Assembly (NCBI RefSeq): GCF_003933745.1
Contig: NZ_RSEB01000002.1
Span: 806,001-870,000, forward strand
Length of the DNA: 64,000 nucleotides
Source: Glycomyces terrestris
GTDB taxonomy: Bacteria; Actinomycetota; Actinomycetes; Mycobacteriales; Micromonosporaceae
Reading direction: 5' to 3'
The translations under genes and the position numbers were made by a program. Each line of letters opens with the position of its first letter. Within the stretch, counting starts at the first letter, position 1. Shown here in pieces: positions 47,701-57,240 of this stretch. The notes under the pieces are model-generated. The model was not told the origin of the DNA. It was given only the letters and a program-made list of their open reading frames with translations, and did not search any database.

Positions 47701-48128
47701 CCGCGGTCTTCGCCGACTACGAGGTCATCCAGCCGTTCGACCAGCTCACGCGCCCCGCACTCCGCTTCACCGCCGACGAGCTCGAGACCGGCCGCCTCAC
47801 CCGCTTCGACGGCCTCCAGGCCCGCTACGCCGAGCTCGACGAACGCCTCGGCTGGACCCAGGTCTACCGCTCCGCCGACGAGCCGGCCGCCTGGGTCTGG
47901 CGCCTCCAGCGGCCCGTCCCCGGCGGCTGGATCCTCGCCGACGCGACCCCCGCCCCCGACCGCACCGACCCCGACCCGGACCTGGTCCACACCGTCACCG
48001 CCGTCCGGCTCCAGGCGAACCGCAACCGCCACCCGAAGCACGCCCGCCCGCTCCCCGGCCGCGCGATCGACCCGGTCGCCGCCGCCGAACTCCTCGCCCG
48101 ACTCTCCGGCCACACCCGCACCAGCTAG
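44772..48128 (+). CDS. DUF4132 protein 4 of 4
   Basis: 1,118 aa. N-terminus TEAVAAQEDQLILPAEWTAW, nearest to copy 1, but with an extra Arg/Gly/Pro segment around residues 35-75. The body is the most diverged: SVRHLL becomes TVRHLVAALALWTPRLPFPG, and DYEILQPFDQL becomes DYEVIQPFDQL (residue 982). RKALPKPGVRDD and FRIAEDGGFADVED are kept. It has its own promoter and is 10 nt from the ATPase gene, so it is the paralogue most tightly tied to the MoxR-DUF5682-VWA-SWIM part. It may be the ancestral copy. Confidence 0.9.
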   Translation: MTEAVAAQEDQLILPAEWTAWLLPRRGRGTGIPVEPDGAVRDDVARAGGPARNGRPGIDSADRTTPPDLAEASRNAAAVAASRRADLVAALELPECAPDLGRAGLAHLNGEPSPLGAAVVLTLMRYAKPYSGCLFNSGGEHAAANRELFAAVVADHGLPFAVAAAIEELEIDTHWGSSNGWGPDGIPTVGPGGFSTLKWLVVWSDPAGVLPLARGLVAAADDDEYRRIVAAAAAHRDTPLKRIAAAMLLPDERDWVAAACEDRTAYAPNGLMGNADVQRSVWSAMSGADHLRASGLTALAQHHVRPALVAELTANLGAAALPVFAKTLGRASLELGQRTLLYRAISLLPSDEAAEFLVEQAAQPGALAAVKPAAARFPHRFARAVAAKAAGLPAADRFRLAGALRQDEVPLDDVLKGLDADARPAVEALLAEAAPAVAAPEQLPAALAAPPWAERRRRRPLDPVPGLHAPAGVEIVWPAGAQEAALAVEPAFAEWDEDTFWFTDAETGIGFADRLLGRLARGGAAEAAFVLEKLRNAPKHASALVPIRSAAAAALAADWFARLKSARVHAADWLDHHGAHAVPYLVPCALGEDKRLRDGGEAALRHLARRLGDRAVLDAAAPSGPAALARVEALLATDPRVPLAGAVTPGAWADPAMLPPVMLRGNELALPADTVRHLVAALALWTPRLPFPGVDDFAAHCDPASLRRFSLALFDLWLRAEAPAKDSWAVDQLGAFGDDETVAVLGPLVASWPGRSQNDRALTGLDVLAHIGTEAAFTALRDISRSFKYANGTSERARELAAGIAAARGLTYEGLADRLLPDHGVPGPLAFDYGPRRFHLTFDRLLTPRLTDDDGRPRKALPKPGVRDDAAAAKAAAARYKALVKTVETTAEEQAELLRDAMLGGRVLTLDDLRVLDAHPITGVFTRRLAWYSRGAGFRIAEDGGFADVEDREFAPDPAAIRLAHPGLLGDDTAAWAAVFADYEVIQPFDQLTRPALRFTADELETGRLTRFDGLQARYAELDERLGWTQVYRSADEPAAWVWRLQRPVPGGWILADATPAPDRTDPDPDLVHTVTAVRLQANRNRHPKHARPLPGRAIDPVAAAELLARLSGHTRTS

Positions 48129-48138
48129 AAAGAAACCC

Positions 48139-49227
48139 ATGAGCGACACCGCAACCGCCGAACCGCGCCTCCAGCGGCCCCCCGCCGAGCAGCGCTACGC
48201 CGACGAGCTCGCCAAGCTCGCCGCCGAGGACGACGCCCCGCGCCCGCCCGGCTGGGCCCTGAGCCTCCAGGCCGCCCGCACCTTCATCGTCGGCGACGAG
48301 TCCCGCGGCATCGCCAAGAAGTTCGTCGGCGACCCCTCCCTCATCGACCGCGGCCTCGTCACCCTCGCCACCAGCCGCGGCCTCATGCTCGTCGGCGAGC
48401 CCGGCACCGCCAAGTCCCTGCTGTCCGAGCTCATCGCCGCCGCCGTCTCCGGCGACTCCACCCTCACCATCCAGGGCGGCGCCTCCACCACCGAGGACCA
48501 GATCGCCTACTCCTGGAACTACTCCCTGCTCGTCTCCGAGGGCCCCACCCAGCGCGCGCTCGTCCCCGCGCCCCTCCTGCGCGGCATGGCCGAAGGCCGC
48601 GTCGTCCGCTTCGAGGAGATCACCCGCTGCCCCCTCGAAGTCCAGGACTCGCTCCTGTCGCCGCTCTCCGACCGCGTGCTCGCCATCCCCGAGCTCGAAG
48701 GCGACTCCATGGTCTTCGCCCGCGAGGGCTTCAACATCATCGCCACCGCCAACACCCGCGACCGCGGCGTCAACGAGATGAGCGCGGCCCTCAAGCGCCG
48801 CTTCAACTTCGAGACGGTCTTCCCCATCGCCGACTTCAAGACCGAACTCGACCTCGTCGAGCACGAGGCCGCGAACGCGCTGGCCCGCTCGGGCGTCCCG
48901 CAGGCCCCCTCCCGCGACGTCCTCGAAGTCCTCGTCCGCGTCTTCCGCGACCTCCGCGTCGGCGACGCGGGCGGCGGCCGCCCCCAGGCCGTCATGTCCA
49001 CCGCCGAGGCCGTCTCCGTCGCGCACGCCGTCGGCATCAAGGCGTGGTACCTGCGCGGCGGGGTCGCCGAGGCCGGCGACATCGTCGACTGCATGGCCGG
49101 CGCCGCCGCCAAGGACTCCTCGGAGGACCTCGCGCGCCTGCGCCGCTACCTGGAGCAGAAGGCCCCCAAGCGCAAGGGCCCGCACTGGCAGTCGCTGTAC
49201 CAGGCCCGGAACCTGCTGCCGGGATGA
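48139..49227 (+). CDS. MoxR-type AAA+ ATPase (YehL-like)
   Basis: 362 aa. The AAA+ core has Walker A GEPGTAKS at residues 86-93, Walker B VVRFEEI at 155-161, where the usual Asp-Glu is Glu-Glu, and a sensor-1 Asn in IIATANTRDRG near residue 209. MoxR ATPases work with VWA proteins as chaperone-like machines that remodel or load metals into large partners. ATG 48139 lies 10 nt after DUF4132 copy 4 behind a aagaaa stretch; the stop overlaps the DUF5682 start (ATGA). The much longer open frame reaching back to 45799 is an overlap inside copy 4 and is not used. Confidence 0.94.
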   Translation: MSDTATAEPRLQRPPAEQRYADELAKLAAEDDAPRPPGWALSLQAARTFIVGDESRGIAKKFVGDPSLIDRGLVTLATSRGLMLVGEPGTAKSLLSELIAAAVSGDSTLTIQGGASTTEDQIAYSWNYSLLVSEGPTQRALVPAPLLRGMAEGRVVRFEEITRCPLEVQDSLLSPLSDRVLAIPELEGDSMVFAREGFNIIATANTRDRGVNEMSAALKRRFNFETVFPIADFKTELDLVEHEAANALARSGVPQAPSRDVLEVLVRVFRDLRVGDAGGGRPQAVMSTAEAVSVAHAVGIKAWYLRGGVAEAGDIVDCMAGAAAKDSSEDLARLRRYLEQKAPKRKGPHWQSLYQARNLLPG

Positions 49228-51494
49228 TCGACCGCCTCCACGTCCAGGGGGTGCGGCACCACTCGCCCGCCTGCGCCCGCCTCGTCGCCGCGCGCATCGA
49301 GGAGCTGCGGCCCGCGGCCGTGCTCATCGAGGGCCCGGCCGACTTCAACGACCGGCTCGACGAGCTCGCGCTCGAACACGAACTGCCCGTGGCGATCTAC
49401 TCGTACGCGAGCACCGGCACCGCCGTGCGTCGCTCGTGGACCCCGCTGTGCGACTACTCTCCCGAGTGGACGGCGCTGACCGAGGGCCGCCGCGCCGGCG
49501 CGCAGGTGCGGTTCATCGACCTGCCCGCCTGGCACGACGCCTTCGACGGGGTCGAGAACCGCTACTCCGACGCCGAGCGGCGCTACACCGAGGCCACCGA
49601 CCGCCTCTGCGCCGCCTTCAGCGCCGACAACCAGGACGCCCTGTGGGACCACCTGGTCGAGAACGCCGACCCGGACGGGCTCGCCGAGCGCCTCGACCAC
49701 TACTTCGACCTCGTGCGCGGCGAGGCCGACGCGAACGGCGCCGACACCGCCCGCGAAGCCCATATGGCCCAGTGGATCCGCGCGGCCCTCGCCGAGCACG
49801 AGGGCCCCGTCCTGGTCGTGTGCGGCGGCTTCCACGCGCCCGCGCTGCGCCGCCTCGCCGCGGCCGACGGCCCGGCCGCCCCGGAGGTCCCGCGGCCCCC
49901 GGACGGCACCGATGTCGGCGGGTTCCTCGTCCCGTACTCGTTCAAGCGCCTCGACGCGTTCGCGGGCTACCAGTCCGGGATGCCCTCGCCCGAGTACTAC
50001 CAGCGCCTGTGGGAGGACGGCCCCGCCGTCGCGGCCGGCGCGCTCATGGAGCGCATCACGACCCGCCTGCGCGGCAAGGGACTCCACGTCTCCACCGCCG
50101 ACCTCATCGGCGCCCGCGCCCTCACCGACGGCCTCGCGCGCCTGCGCGGCCACACCGTGCCGGGCCGCACCGACCTCCTCGACGGCCTCGCCAGCGCCCT
50201 CGTCAGCGACGACCTGGAGGGCCCGCTGCCGTGGACGCGGCGCGGGCCCCTCACGGCCGGAACGCATCCGGTCGTCGTCGAGATGACCGCGGCGCTCACC
50301 GGCGAACGGGTCGGCTGGCTCCACCCCGACACGCCCGCGCCGCCCCTCGTGGCCGACGCGCAGGCCGAGATGGAGCGCCTGGGCCTCGACAAGGACGGGA
50401 CGCTCCGCCTCGACCTGGCCCGCCCGGGCGACCTCGAGCGCAGCCGCGTCCTCCACTGCCTGCGGCTCCTCGCCGTCCCCGGCGTGCGCCGCGACGACGG
50501 GCCCGCCGCGGGCGCCGACGTCACGGCCGAGGAGCACTGGACGCTGCGCCCGGTCGACGACCGGCTCCCGGCGCTCATCGAGGCCGGCGCGCTCGGCGCG
50601 ACCCTCGGCGACGCCGCCCAGACCGTCCTCGAGCAGCGCCTCGACCGCGACGGCGCCCTGGAAGCCTTGGCTGCCATCCTGTTCGACGCGGCCCTGTGCG
50701 GGCGCGCGCACCTGACCGACCGCCTCGGCGCGGCCGTCGAGGCGGCCGTGGCCGAGTCGAGCGACCTCGCCGCGGTCGGCCAGGCCCTCGCGGTCGCGCT
50801 CGCGCTGTGGCGCCACGACCACCTGTTCGGCACCGCCGGCAGCGACCTGTACGGCTCGGTCGTCACCGCCTGCTGCGACCGCGTCCTGTGGCTCGCCGAG
50901 GGGCTCCACGCCGCGCCCGGGCCGGCCGAGCCCGGCCGCCTGCGGGCGCTCGTGGCCCTGCGCGACGCCGTGCGGCACGCCCCGGGCCTGGCCCCGGCCG
51001 CCGGGACCGTGACGGGCGCGGCCGACCGGATCGCGCTCGACCCGCAGGCCCCGCCGGACCTGCGCGGCGCGGCCCTGGGCCTCGCCTGGGCGCTCGGCGC
51101 GCCCGCCGACGCCGCCGCGGCGGCCGAGGGCGCGGCCGCCCCCGAGCGCCTCGGCGACTGGCTCGCCGGCCTGTTCTCCCTCGCCCGCGAGGAGGTCGCG
51201 GCCGAGGACGAGGGCGTCATCGCCGCCGTCGACGAGCTCGTCGGCGACCTGAACGAGGCCGAGTTCCTCGAAGCGCTCCCCGCGCTGCGCCACGCGTTCG
51301 CGATGTTCCCGCCGCGCGAGCGCGGCCTCATCGCGGAGCGGGTCGTCGCCCTCCGCGGCGGCGGCGACGCGGCCGACCTGACCAAGCGCCTGGACGTCGA
51401 CCCGGTGACCGTGGCGGCGTCCCTCGCCCTCGAAGCCCGGGTCGACCTCGTCCTGGGCCGCGAGAACCTCCTATTCGGATCGGAGACGGCATGA
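49224..51494 (+). CDS. DUF5682 protein (YehM-like), possible TraB/EreA-like hydrolase fold
   Basis: 756 aa, close to the length I recall for YehM (about 759). The N-terminal 210 residues carry GVRHHSPACARLV with paired His at residues 12-13, LIEGPADFND with E36-G37-P38, and VVCGGFHAPAL with His 204. This pattern recalls the TraB/TIKI/EreA hydrolase-like fold, but I see it by eye only. The rest is helical. Soluble. It overlaps the ATPase before and the VWA gene after (ATGA on both sides), so equal-ratio synthesis is likely. Function unknown. Confidence 0.85.
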   Translation: MIDRLHVQGVRHHSPACARLVAARIEELRPAAVLIEGPADFNDRLDELALEHELPVAIYSYASTGTAVRRSWTPLCDYSPEWTALTEGRRAGAQVRFIDLPAWHDAFDGVENRYSDAERRYTEATDRLCAAFSADNQDALWDHLVENADPDGLAERLDHYFDLVRGEADANGADTAREAHMAQWIRAALAEHEGPVLVVCGGFHAPALRRLAAADGPAAPEVPRPPDGTDVGGFLVPYSFKRLDAFAGYQSGMPSPEYYQRLWEDGPAVAAGALMERITTRLRGKGLHVSTADLIGARALTDGLARLRGHTVPGRTDLLDGLASALVSDDLEGPLPWTRRGPLTAGTHPVVVEMTAALTGERVGWLHPDTPAPPLVADAQAEMERLGLDKDGTLRLDLARPGDLERSRVLHCLRLLAVPGVRRDDGPAAGADVTAEEHWTLRPVDDRLPALIEAGALGATLGDAAQTVLEQRLDRDGALEALAAILFDAALCGRAHLTDRLGAAVEAAVAESSDLAAVGQALAVALALWRHDHLFGTAGSDLYGSVVTACCDRVLWLAEGLHAAPGPAEPGRLRALVALRDAVRHAPGLAPAAGTVTGAADRIALDPQAPPDLRGAALGLAWALGAPADAAAAAEGAAAPERLGDWLAGLFSLAREEVAAEDEGVIAAVDELVGDLNEAEFLEALPALRHAFAMFPPRERGLIAERVVALRGGGDAADLTKRLDVDPVTVAASLALEARVDLVLGRENLLFGSETA

Positions 51495-52633
51495 GCGCCG
51501 ACCTCGAACGCTGGCGGCTCATCCTCGGCCCCGCCGCCGAGCGCAGCACCGGCGGGCTCAGCCAGGAGAACGCCGGCCGCGACGCCGCCCTCGACTGGCT
51601 CTACGGCCGCGACGACGACCTCGGCAAGCGCGACGTCCGCCGCGGCGGCGCCCGCGGCGACTCCGACGACCGCAGCGGCGGCGACGGCGACTCCATCGTG
51701 ACCACCGTGGACTGGCTCGACACCATCCACCGGCTGTTCCCGAAGGAGACGATCGAGCGCCTCGAACGCGACGCGATCGAGCGCTACCAGATCAACGACG
51801 TGCTCACCGACCCCGAGGTCCTGGGCCGCATCGAACCGAACCCGGCCCTGCTCAAGGCCGTGCTCCAAACCAAGCACCTGATGAACCCGGCCGTGCTCGC
51901 CGCCGCCCGGCGCATCGTCGAGGAGGTCGTGCGCCAGCTGGTCGAGAAGCTCTCCGTGCAGGTCCGCACCGTGTTCACCGGCAGCCGCTCGCGCAAGCCG
52001 AGCTTCCACCGCCGCGCCCGCGACTTCGACCTCAAGCGCACCCTCAAAGCCAACCTGAAGCACTACCGGCCCGAGGACCGCCAGGTCGCGATCGAGCGCC
52101 CCCACTTCCACTCGCGCACCTCCAAGCGCCTGGAGCAGTGGCAGCTGGTGCTCCTGGTCGACCAGTCCGGGTCGATGACGAGCTCGGTCATCCACTCGGC
52201 CGTCACCGCCGCGTGCCTGTACGCCCTCCCGGGCCTGAAGACCCACCTGGTCGCGTTCGACACCAACGTGGTCGACATGACCTCCGAAGTGGACGACCCG
52301 GTGGAGCTGCTCATGAAGGTCCAGCTCGGCGGCGGCACCGACATCGCCCGGGCCGTCGAGTACGCGGCCGGCCTCATCGAGAACCCGCGCCGCTCGATCG
52401 TCGCGCTCATCACCGACTTCTACGAGGGCGGCAGCGAGGCCCGCCTCGTCCACACCACCAAGCAGCTGTGCGAGCAGGGCACCCAGTTCCTCGGCCTCGC
52501 GGCCCTGGACGAGGAGGCCAACCCCTCCTACGACCGCAACCTCGCCAAGCGCATGTCCGACGTCGGCGCCCACATCGGCGCGATGACGCCCTCCCACCTG
52601 GTCGAATTCGTGGCGGAGAGGCTCGGCACATGA
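51491..52633 (+). CDS. VWA-domain protein with intact MIDAS (YehP-like)
   Basis: 380 aa. The N-terminal 210 residues are charged and helical, with a disordered Gly/Asp segment near residues 50-66. The C-terminal VWA domain has a full metal site: D224-Q-S226-G-S228 (LVDQSGSMTSS), Thr 283 in GGGTDIARA and D309 in ALITDFYEGG. VWA proteins of this kind bind MoxR ATPases and hand on substrates. The arrangement resembles CoxE/YehP proteins. Start overlaps DUF5682; 51 nt separate it from the SWIM gene. Confidence 0.94.
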   Translation: MSADLERWRLILGPAAERSTGGLSQENAGRDAALDWLYGRDDDLGKRDVRRGGARGDSDDRSGGDGDSIVTTVDWLDTIHRLFPKETIERLERDAIERYQINDVLTDPEVLGRIEPNPALLKAVLQTKHLMNPAVLAAARRIVEEVVRQLVEKLSVQVRTVFTGSRSRKPSFHRRARDFDLKRTLKANLKHYRPEDRQVAIERPHFHSRTSKRLEQWQLVLLVDQSGSMTSSVIHSAVTAACLYALPGLKTHLVAFDTNVVDMTSEVDDPVELLMKVQLGGGTDIARAVEYAAGLIENPRRSIVALITDFYEGGSEARLVHTTKQLCEQGTQFLGLAALDEEANPSYDRNLAKRMSDVGAHIGAMTPSHLVEFVAERLGT

Positions 52634-52684
52634 GCGGCCCGCACCCCCTGCCCGCCGCGCTCACCTCCCCGAACCGGAGCCACC

Positions 52685-54628
52685 GTGTCCAGAAGTGACC
52701 TCCTCGCCCTGACCCAGGACGCCCTTGCGGCCCTTGCAAACCGCGGCCTCGTCAAGCGCGCCGCGAAGGACCTCGACGCCGGGACCGCCCCCGAGCTCAG
52801 CCTCGACGGCGACGGCGCCCTCACCGCCGTCTTCCCCGACGGCGCCACCGCCGTCCTCCCGGCCGCGGGCGGCCTCGAGACCGCCACCTGCACCTGCGGC
52901 GCGGCCGGCAAGTGCCGCCACCGCGTCGGCGCCGTCCTCGCCTACCAGCGCGAGCACACCGCCGCGGCCCCCGCGGCCGAGGCCGAGGCGGCCCCCGACG
53001 AGCCCGTGATCACCACGCCCGCGGTCATCACCGACGACGAGCTCCGCGCCGCCCTCGGCCCCCACGCCCTCAAGGCCGCCGAGGCCACCCGCAAGGCCGG
53101 CTACACCGCCCGCCTCACCTGGCCCGGCCCCGACCGGCCCGCCGCCGCCGAGCTGCCCGCCGCCACCGTCAGCTTCCTCGTCCCCGGCCTCGGCTACGTC
53201 CACACCGACGCCACCGGCCCCGCCCGCGACACCGCGATCGTCCTCGCCGTCTGGGCCTTCCGCGAGGCCGGGCCCGACGCGGCGACCGTCAGCGTCGGCG
53301 GCGCGAACCCCGAGGAGACCCTCGCCGAGTCCGTCGCCCTCGCCCGCCAGGTCCTCCTCGACGGCGCCGCCGGCGCCGACGCCGTCCTGCGCGCCGCCCT
53401 CCAGCGCGAGGCCAAGGCCCTCACCCGCCGCCGCGCCCACTGGCCCGCCGGCGCCGTGAACGACCTCATCGACCAGCTCCAGCGCTACGAGGACCGCTCC
53501 GCCGCCTACGACCCGCACCGCCTCGCCGTCCTCCTCGCCGAGATCCCCGCCCGCGCCCGCGCCGCCGCCCACCCGCAGGGCACGCCCGCCGCGCACGTCC
53601 TCGGCAGCGAGGAGGCCGACGCGACCCCGCTGACCCTCGTGCGCCTCACCGGCCTCGGCGCCCGCGTCGGCACCGAGGGCGACCGCCGCACCCTCGAGCT
53701 CTACCTCGCCCAGCCCGAGACCGGCATGGTCCTCTCCATCAAGCGCGACTGGACGATCCCCGAAGGCGAGACCCTCACCGGGGCCGACGTCGCCGCCCGC
53801 CGCCTCGCCGGCTGCCGCATCGGATCCCTCGCGGCCGGCAACACCGTCACCGAGGCCGCCACCCGCACCGCCGCCCGCGCCCTCAAGCTCGGCACCGGCC
53901 GCCTCGCCAAGACCCAGGTCCTCCCGCTCGGCCTGGCCTGGAACGACCTGCCGTCCTCCTTGCGCGCCACCGACCTCGACGCGCTGGCCGCGGAGCTCGC
54001 CGAGCGCCCGCCCGCGCTCGTGCGCCCGCGCGTGGCCGCCGAGTCCCTGCGCGTCCTCGCGGTCGCCGAGACCGAGCTCCTCGGCTACGACCCGGCCTCC
54101 CAGCGCCTTCACGCCCTGGTCGCCGGGACCGACGGCGGCTCGGCGATCGTCCGGATCGGCCACACCTCGGCCGCGCCCGGCGCGCTGGAGGCCGCCGAGG
54201 CCGCGCTCGCCGCCGGGCCGCTCGCCGTCGCCGGGCACGTCCACCGCCACCGCGGCCGCCTCATCGTCGAGCCGACGGCGATCCTCACCGCCGACGGCCC
54301 GGTCGTCCCGGACCTCGCGCCCGGCGACGACTCCGCGGACCTCGCCGCCGCCGGGGACGCCGCCGCCTCCGAGCCCGTCTCGGCCGTCATCGAGGAGGCG
54401 ATCGCGGTGTGCGCGGACCTGGCGCACCAGGGCCTGCGCCGCTCCCGCGAGCCCTCCCGGGTCCGCGTCGAGGCCGCCGCCGCCGCGCTGAACAAGGTCG
54501 GCCTTCAGAGGGCCGCAACGGATTTCGTGCACCTGTCCAAAGCGTTGGGCGATGAGGACGAGGCCGCCAAGGGCGCGGCGTGGACGGCCGCCGCCGTCCG
54601 GATGCTGGTCACCGCTGAGCTACACTAG
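52685..54628 (+). CDS. SWIM zinc-finger protein (YehQ-like)
   Basis: 647 aa. The SWIM finger is C69-T-C71-GAAGK-C77-R-H79, the CxCx(n)CxH zinc pattern used for DNA or protein binding. It is followed by a long helical and mixed region, ending VRVEAAAAALNKVGLQRAAT. GTG 52685 with ggag upstream; the 51-bp gap contains no terminator, so it is the last gene of the unit. SWIM proteins often act in DNA repair or recombination, which would fit the damage-type promoters, but this is inference. Confidence 0.9.
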   Translation: MSRSDLLALTQDALAALANRGLVKRAAKDLDAGTAPELSLDGDGALTAVFPDGATAVLPAAGGLETATCTCGAAGKCRHRVGAVLAYQREHTAAAPAAEAEAAPDEPVITTPAVITDDELRAALGPHALKAAEATRKAGYTARLTWPGPDRPAAAELPAATVSFLVPGLGYVHTDATGPARDTAIVLAVWAFREAGPDAATVSVGGANPEETLAESVALARQVLLDGAAGADAVLRAALQREAKALTRRRAHWPAGAVNDLIDQLQRYEDRSAAYDPHRLAVLLAEIPARARAAAHPQGTPAAHVLGSEEADATPLTLVRLTGLGARVGTEGDRRTLELYLAQPETGMVLSIKRDWTIPEGETLTGADVAARRLAGCRIGSLAAGNTVTEAATRTAARALKLGTGRLAKTQVLPLGLAWNDLPSSLRATDLDALAAELAERPPALVRPRVAAESLRVLAVAETELLGYDPASQRLHALVAGTDGGSAIVRIGHTSAAPGALEAAEAALAAGPLAVAGHVHRHRGRLIVEPTAILTADGPVVPDLAPGDDSADLAAAGDAAASEPVSAVIEEAIAVCADLAHQGLRRSREPSRVRVEAAAAALNKVGLQRAATDFVHLSKALGDEDEAAKGAAWTAAAVRMLVTAELH

Positions 54629-54724
54629 TCCGATCTCGGGAGATCCCCAGCCACAACTCACGCCACTCGGACACCACGGGGCCCATCCGTCCCTTCCGCA
54701 GTTCCGGCGTTTCGCAACGAAGCA

Positions 54725-55881
<1,157 letters not shown>

Positions 55882-55885
<4 letters not shown>

Positions 55886-56835
55886 GACTCGGCGAGGAGC
55901 TTCGCCAGCGCCGTGATCAGCTCGCGGCCCTCGACCTGGGAGGACCACTCCCGGGGGAGGGCCGCGTGGCCGTACGCGGCCCCGTAGAGGTTCCCGAGGA
56001 TCGCCCCGGTCGAGTCCGAGTCGCCGCCGTGGCTGACCGCGGCCACCAGCCCGGCCCGCACGTCGTCGGTGCCGAGCAGGCAGTACACCGCGATCGCGAG
56101 CGCCTCCTCGGCGACCCAGCCCTCCCCGAGCGGGGCGCACGTGTTCGGCCCGGGCGGCACGTTCCCGGCCCGCGCGAACGCGTGCTGGAGCGCGTCGGCG
56201 GTCTCGGCGCGCGACCGGTCGCGGCGCAGGTGCAGCAGCGTCTCCGAGACCGCCCGCTGCGGCGTCTCGCCGTTCATCAAGTGCGACACGATCATCGCGA
56301 ACGCCCCGGCCGAGGCCCCCGCGGTCGGGTGCCCGTGCGTCAGGGCCGAGCAGCGCTCGGCCAGGTCGTACGCCTCGGCGGGGGAGTGGCGCAGCCCGAA
56401 CGGAGCCGAGCGCATGACGGTGCCGCAGCCCTTCGAGTTCGGGTTGACGCCCGGGCGCGCCCCGTGGGCGAGGCCGGTGATGCAGGCGTTCCCGGGCGCG
56501 CGGCGCGCGTACAGCCACGGCTGCGCCGCCAGCCCTTCGGACGCCAAGGGCGGCATGGGCTCCCGCTGCGTCTCCAGCCAGCGCAGGTACGCCTGGCGCA
56601 CGGACTCGACCTCGCCGCCGGGCGGCGCGAGCAGCAGGCCCTCGGCGGTGAACAGGGTCATCTGGGTGTCGTCGGAGACGCGGTTGTACCGCATCTCGGT
56701 GACCCCGCCGGGCCCCCACTCCTCCTCGATGAACCGCCAGGCGTCGAACTCGACCTGGTACCCGAGGGCGTCGCCGACCGCCCCGCCGATGAGGCAGCCG
56801 AGGACGCGGTCGTGCCGCGAGAGCGCTTGTGTCAC
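55882..56835 (-). CDS. ADP-ribosylglycohydrolase (DraG) family protein
   Basis: 317 aa from GTG 56835. DraG fold: RVLGCLIGGAVGDALGYQVE at the N-terminus, the metal-binding RVSDDTQMTLFTAEGLL, NSKGCGTVMRSAPFGL, and the C-terminal HGGDSDSTGAILGNLYGA with Asp ligands for two Mg. The family removes ADP-ribose from proteins or small molecules. A longer frame extends upstream, but the domain starts here. The GTG is 6 nt after TACAAT (56847-56842), suggesting a leaderless message. It is divergent from vapBC; its target is unknown. Confidence 0.88.
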
Positions 56836-57012
56836 GCCGGGATTGTATGGCGTCCATGCCGCCGCACCCCTCACCGCCGCGTCCTGGGAGGCCTCGGACC
56901 GGTTGCGGGGCCCCGAAACCGAACGCGACACGCGCTCGGTGCGAGAATCCGGAATCCCGGGGCCGCTGATTGTATTCTGGTGGCTGTGGGTGCAATTCGC
57001 TATCATGAGGCC

Positions 57013-57240
57013 ATGACCAAGGCCGTGCAGATCCGTGACATCCCCGACGAGTCGCTCGACGTGATCCGTGTACGGGCGGCGGCCGAAGGCATGAGCCTCC
57101 AGGCCTACCTGCGCCGCATGGTAGTCGAGGCCGCGGCCAGCCCGACCGTCGCCGAAGTGCTCGCACGAGCGTCGCGCCGCACATCCGGGGTTTCGATGGC
57201 GGACATCGTGGCGGCGACCCGCGAGGGCCGCGACCTGTGA
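57013..57240 (+). CDS. VapB/FitA-like antitoxin
   Basis: 75 aa. The ribbon-helix-helix at the start (KAVQIRDIPDESLDVIRVRA then EGMSLQAYLRRMV) binds the promoter; the tail (SRRTSGVSMADIVAATREGR) should clamp the toxin. ATG 57013 lies 6 nt after TATCAT (57001-57006), so it is likely leaderless. It overlaps vapC (GTGA). It should repress its own operon. Confidence 0.9.
   Translation: MTKAVQIRDIPDESLDVIRVRAAAEGMSLQAYLRRMVVEAAASPTVAEVLARASRRTSGVSMADIVAATREGRDL

Noticed and set aside
45799-48138. Extended start for the MoxR ATPase gene
   Set aside because: The extra 780 codons lie in a shifted frame of DUF4132 copy 4 and are Pro/Ser/Arg-rich. The real product starts at ATG 48139.
34666-54628. The locus as a VMAP-type (VWA-MoxR-associated) conflict system
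   Set aside because: No VMAP protein, protease, nuclease or transmembrane effector domain is seen. The DUF4132/DUF5682/SWIM set fits the yeh-type cluster better.
54632-54645. GATCTC-GG-GAGATC as terminator of the SWIM gene
   Set aside because: A 2-base loop and short stem make a stable hairpin unlikely. It may be a chance palindrome.
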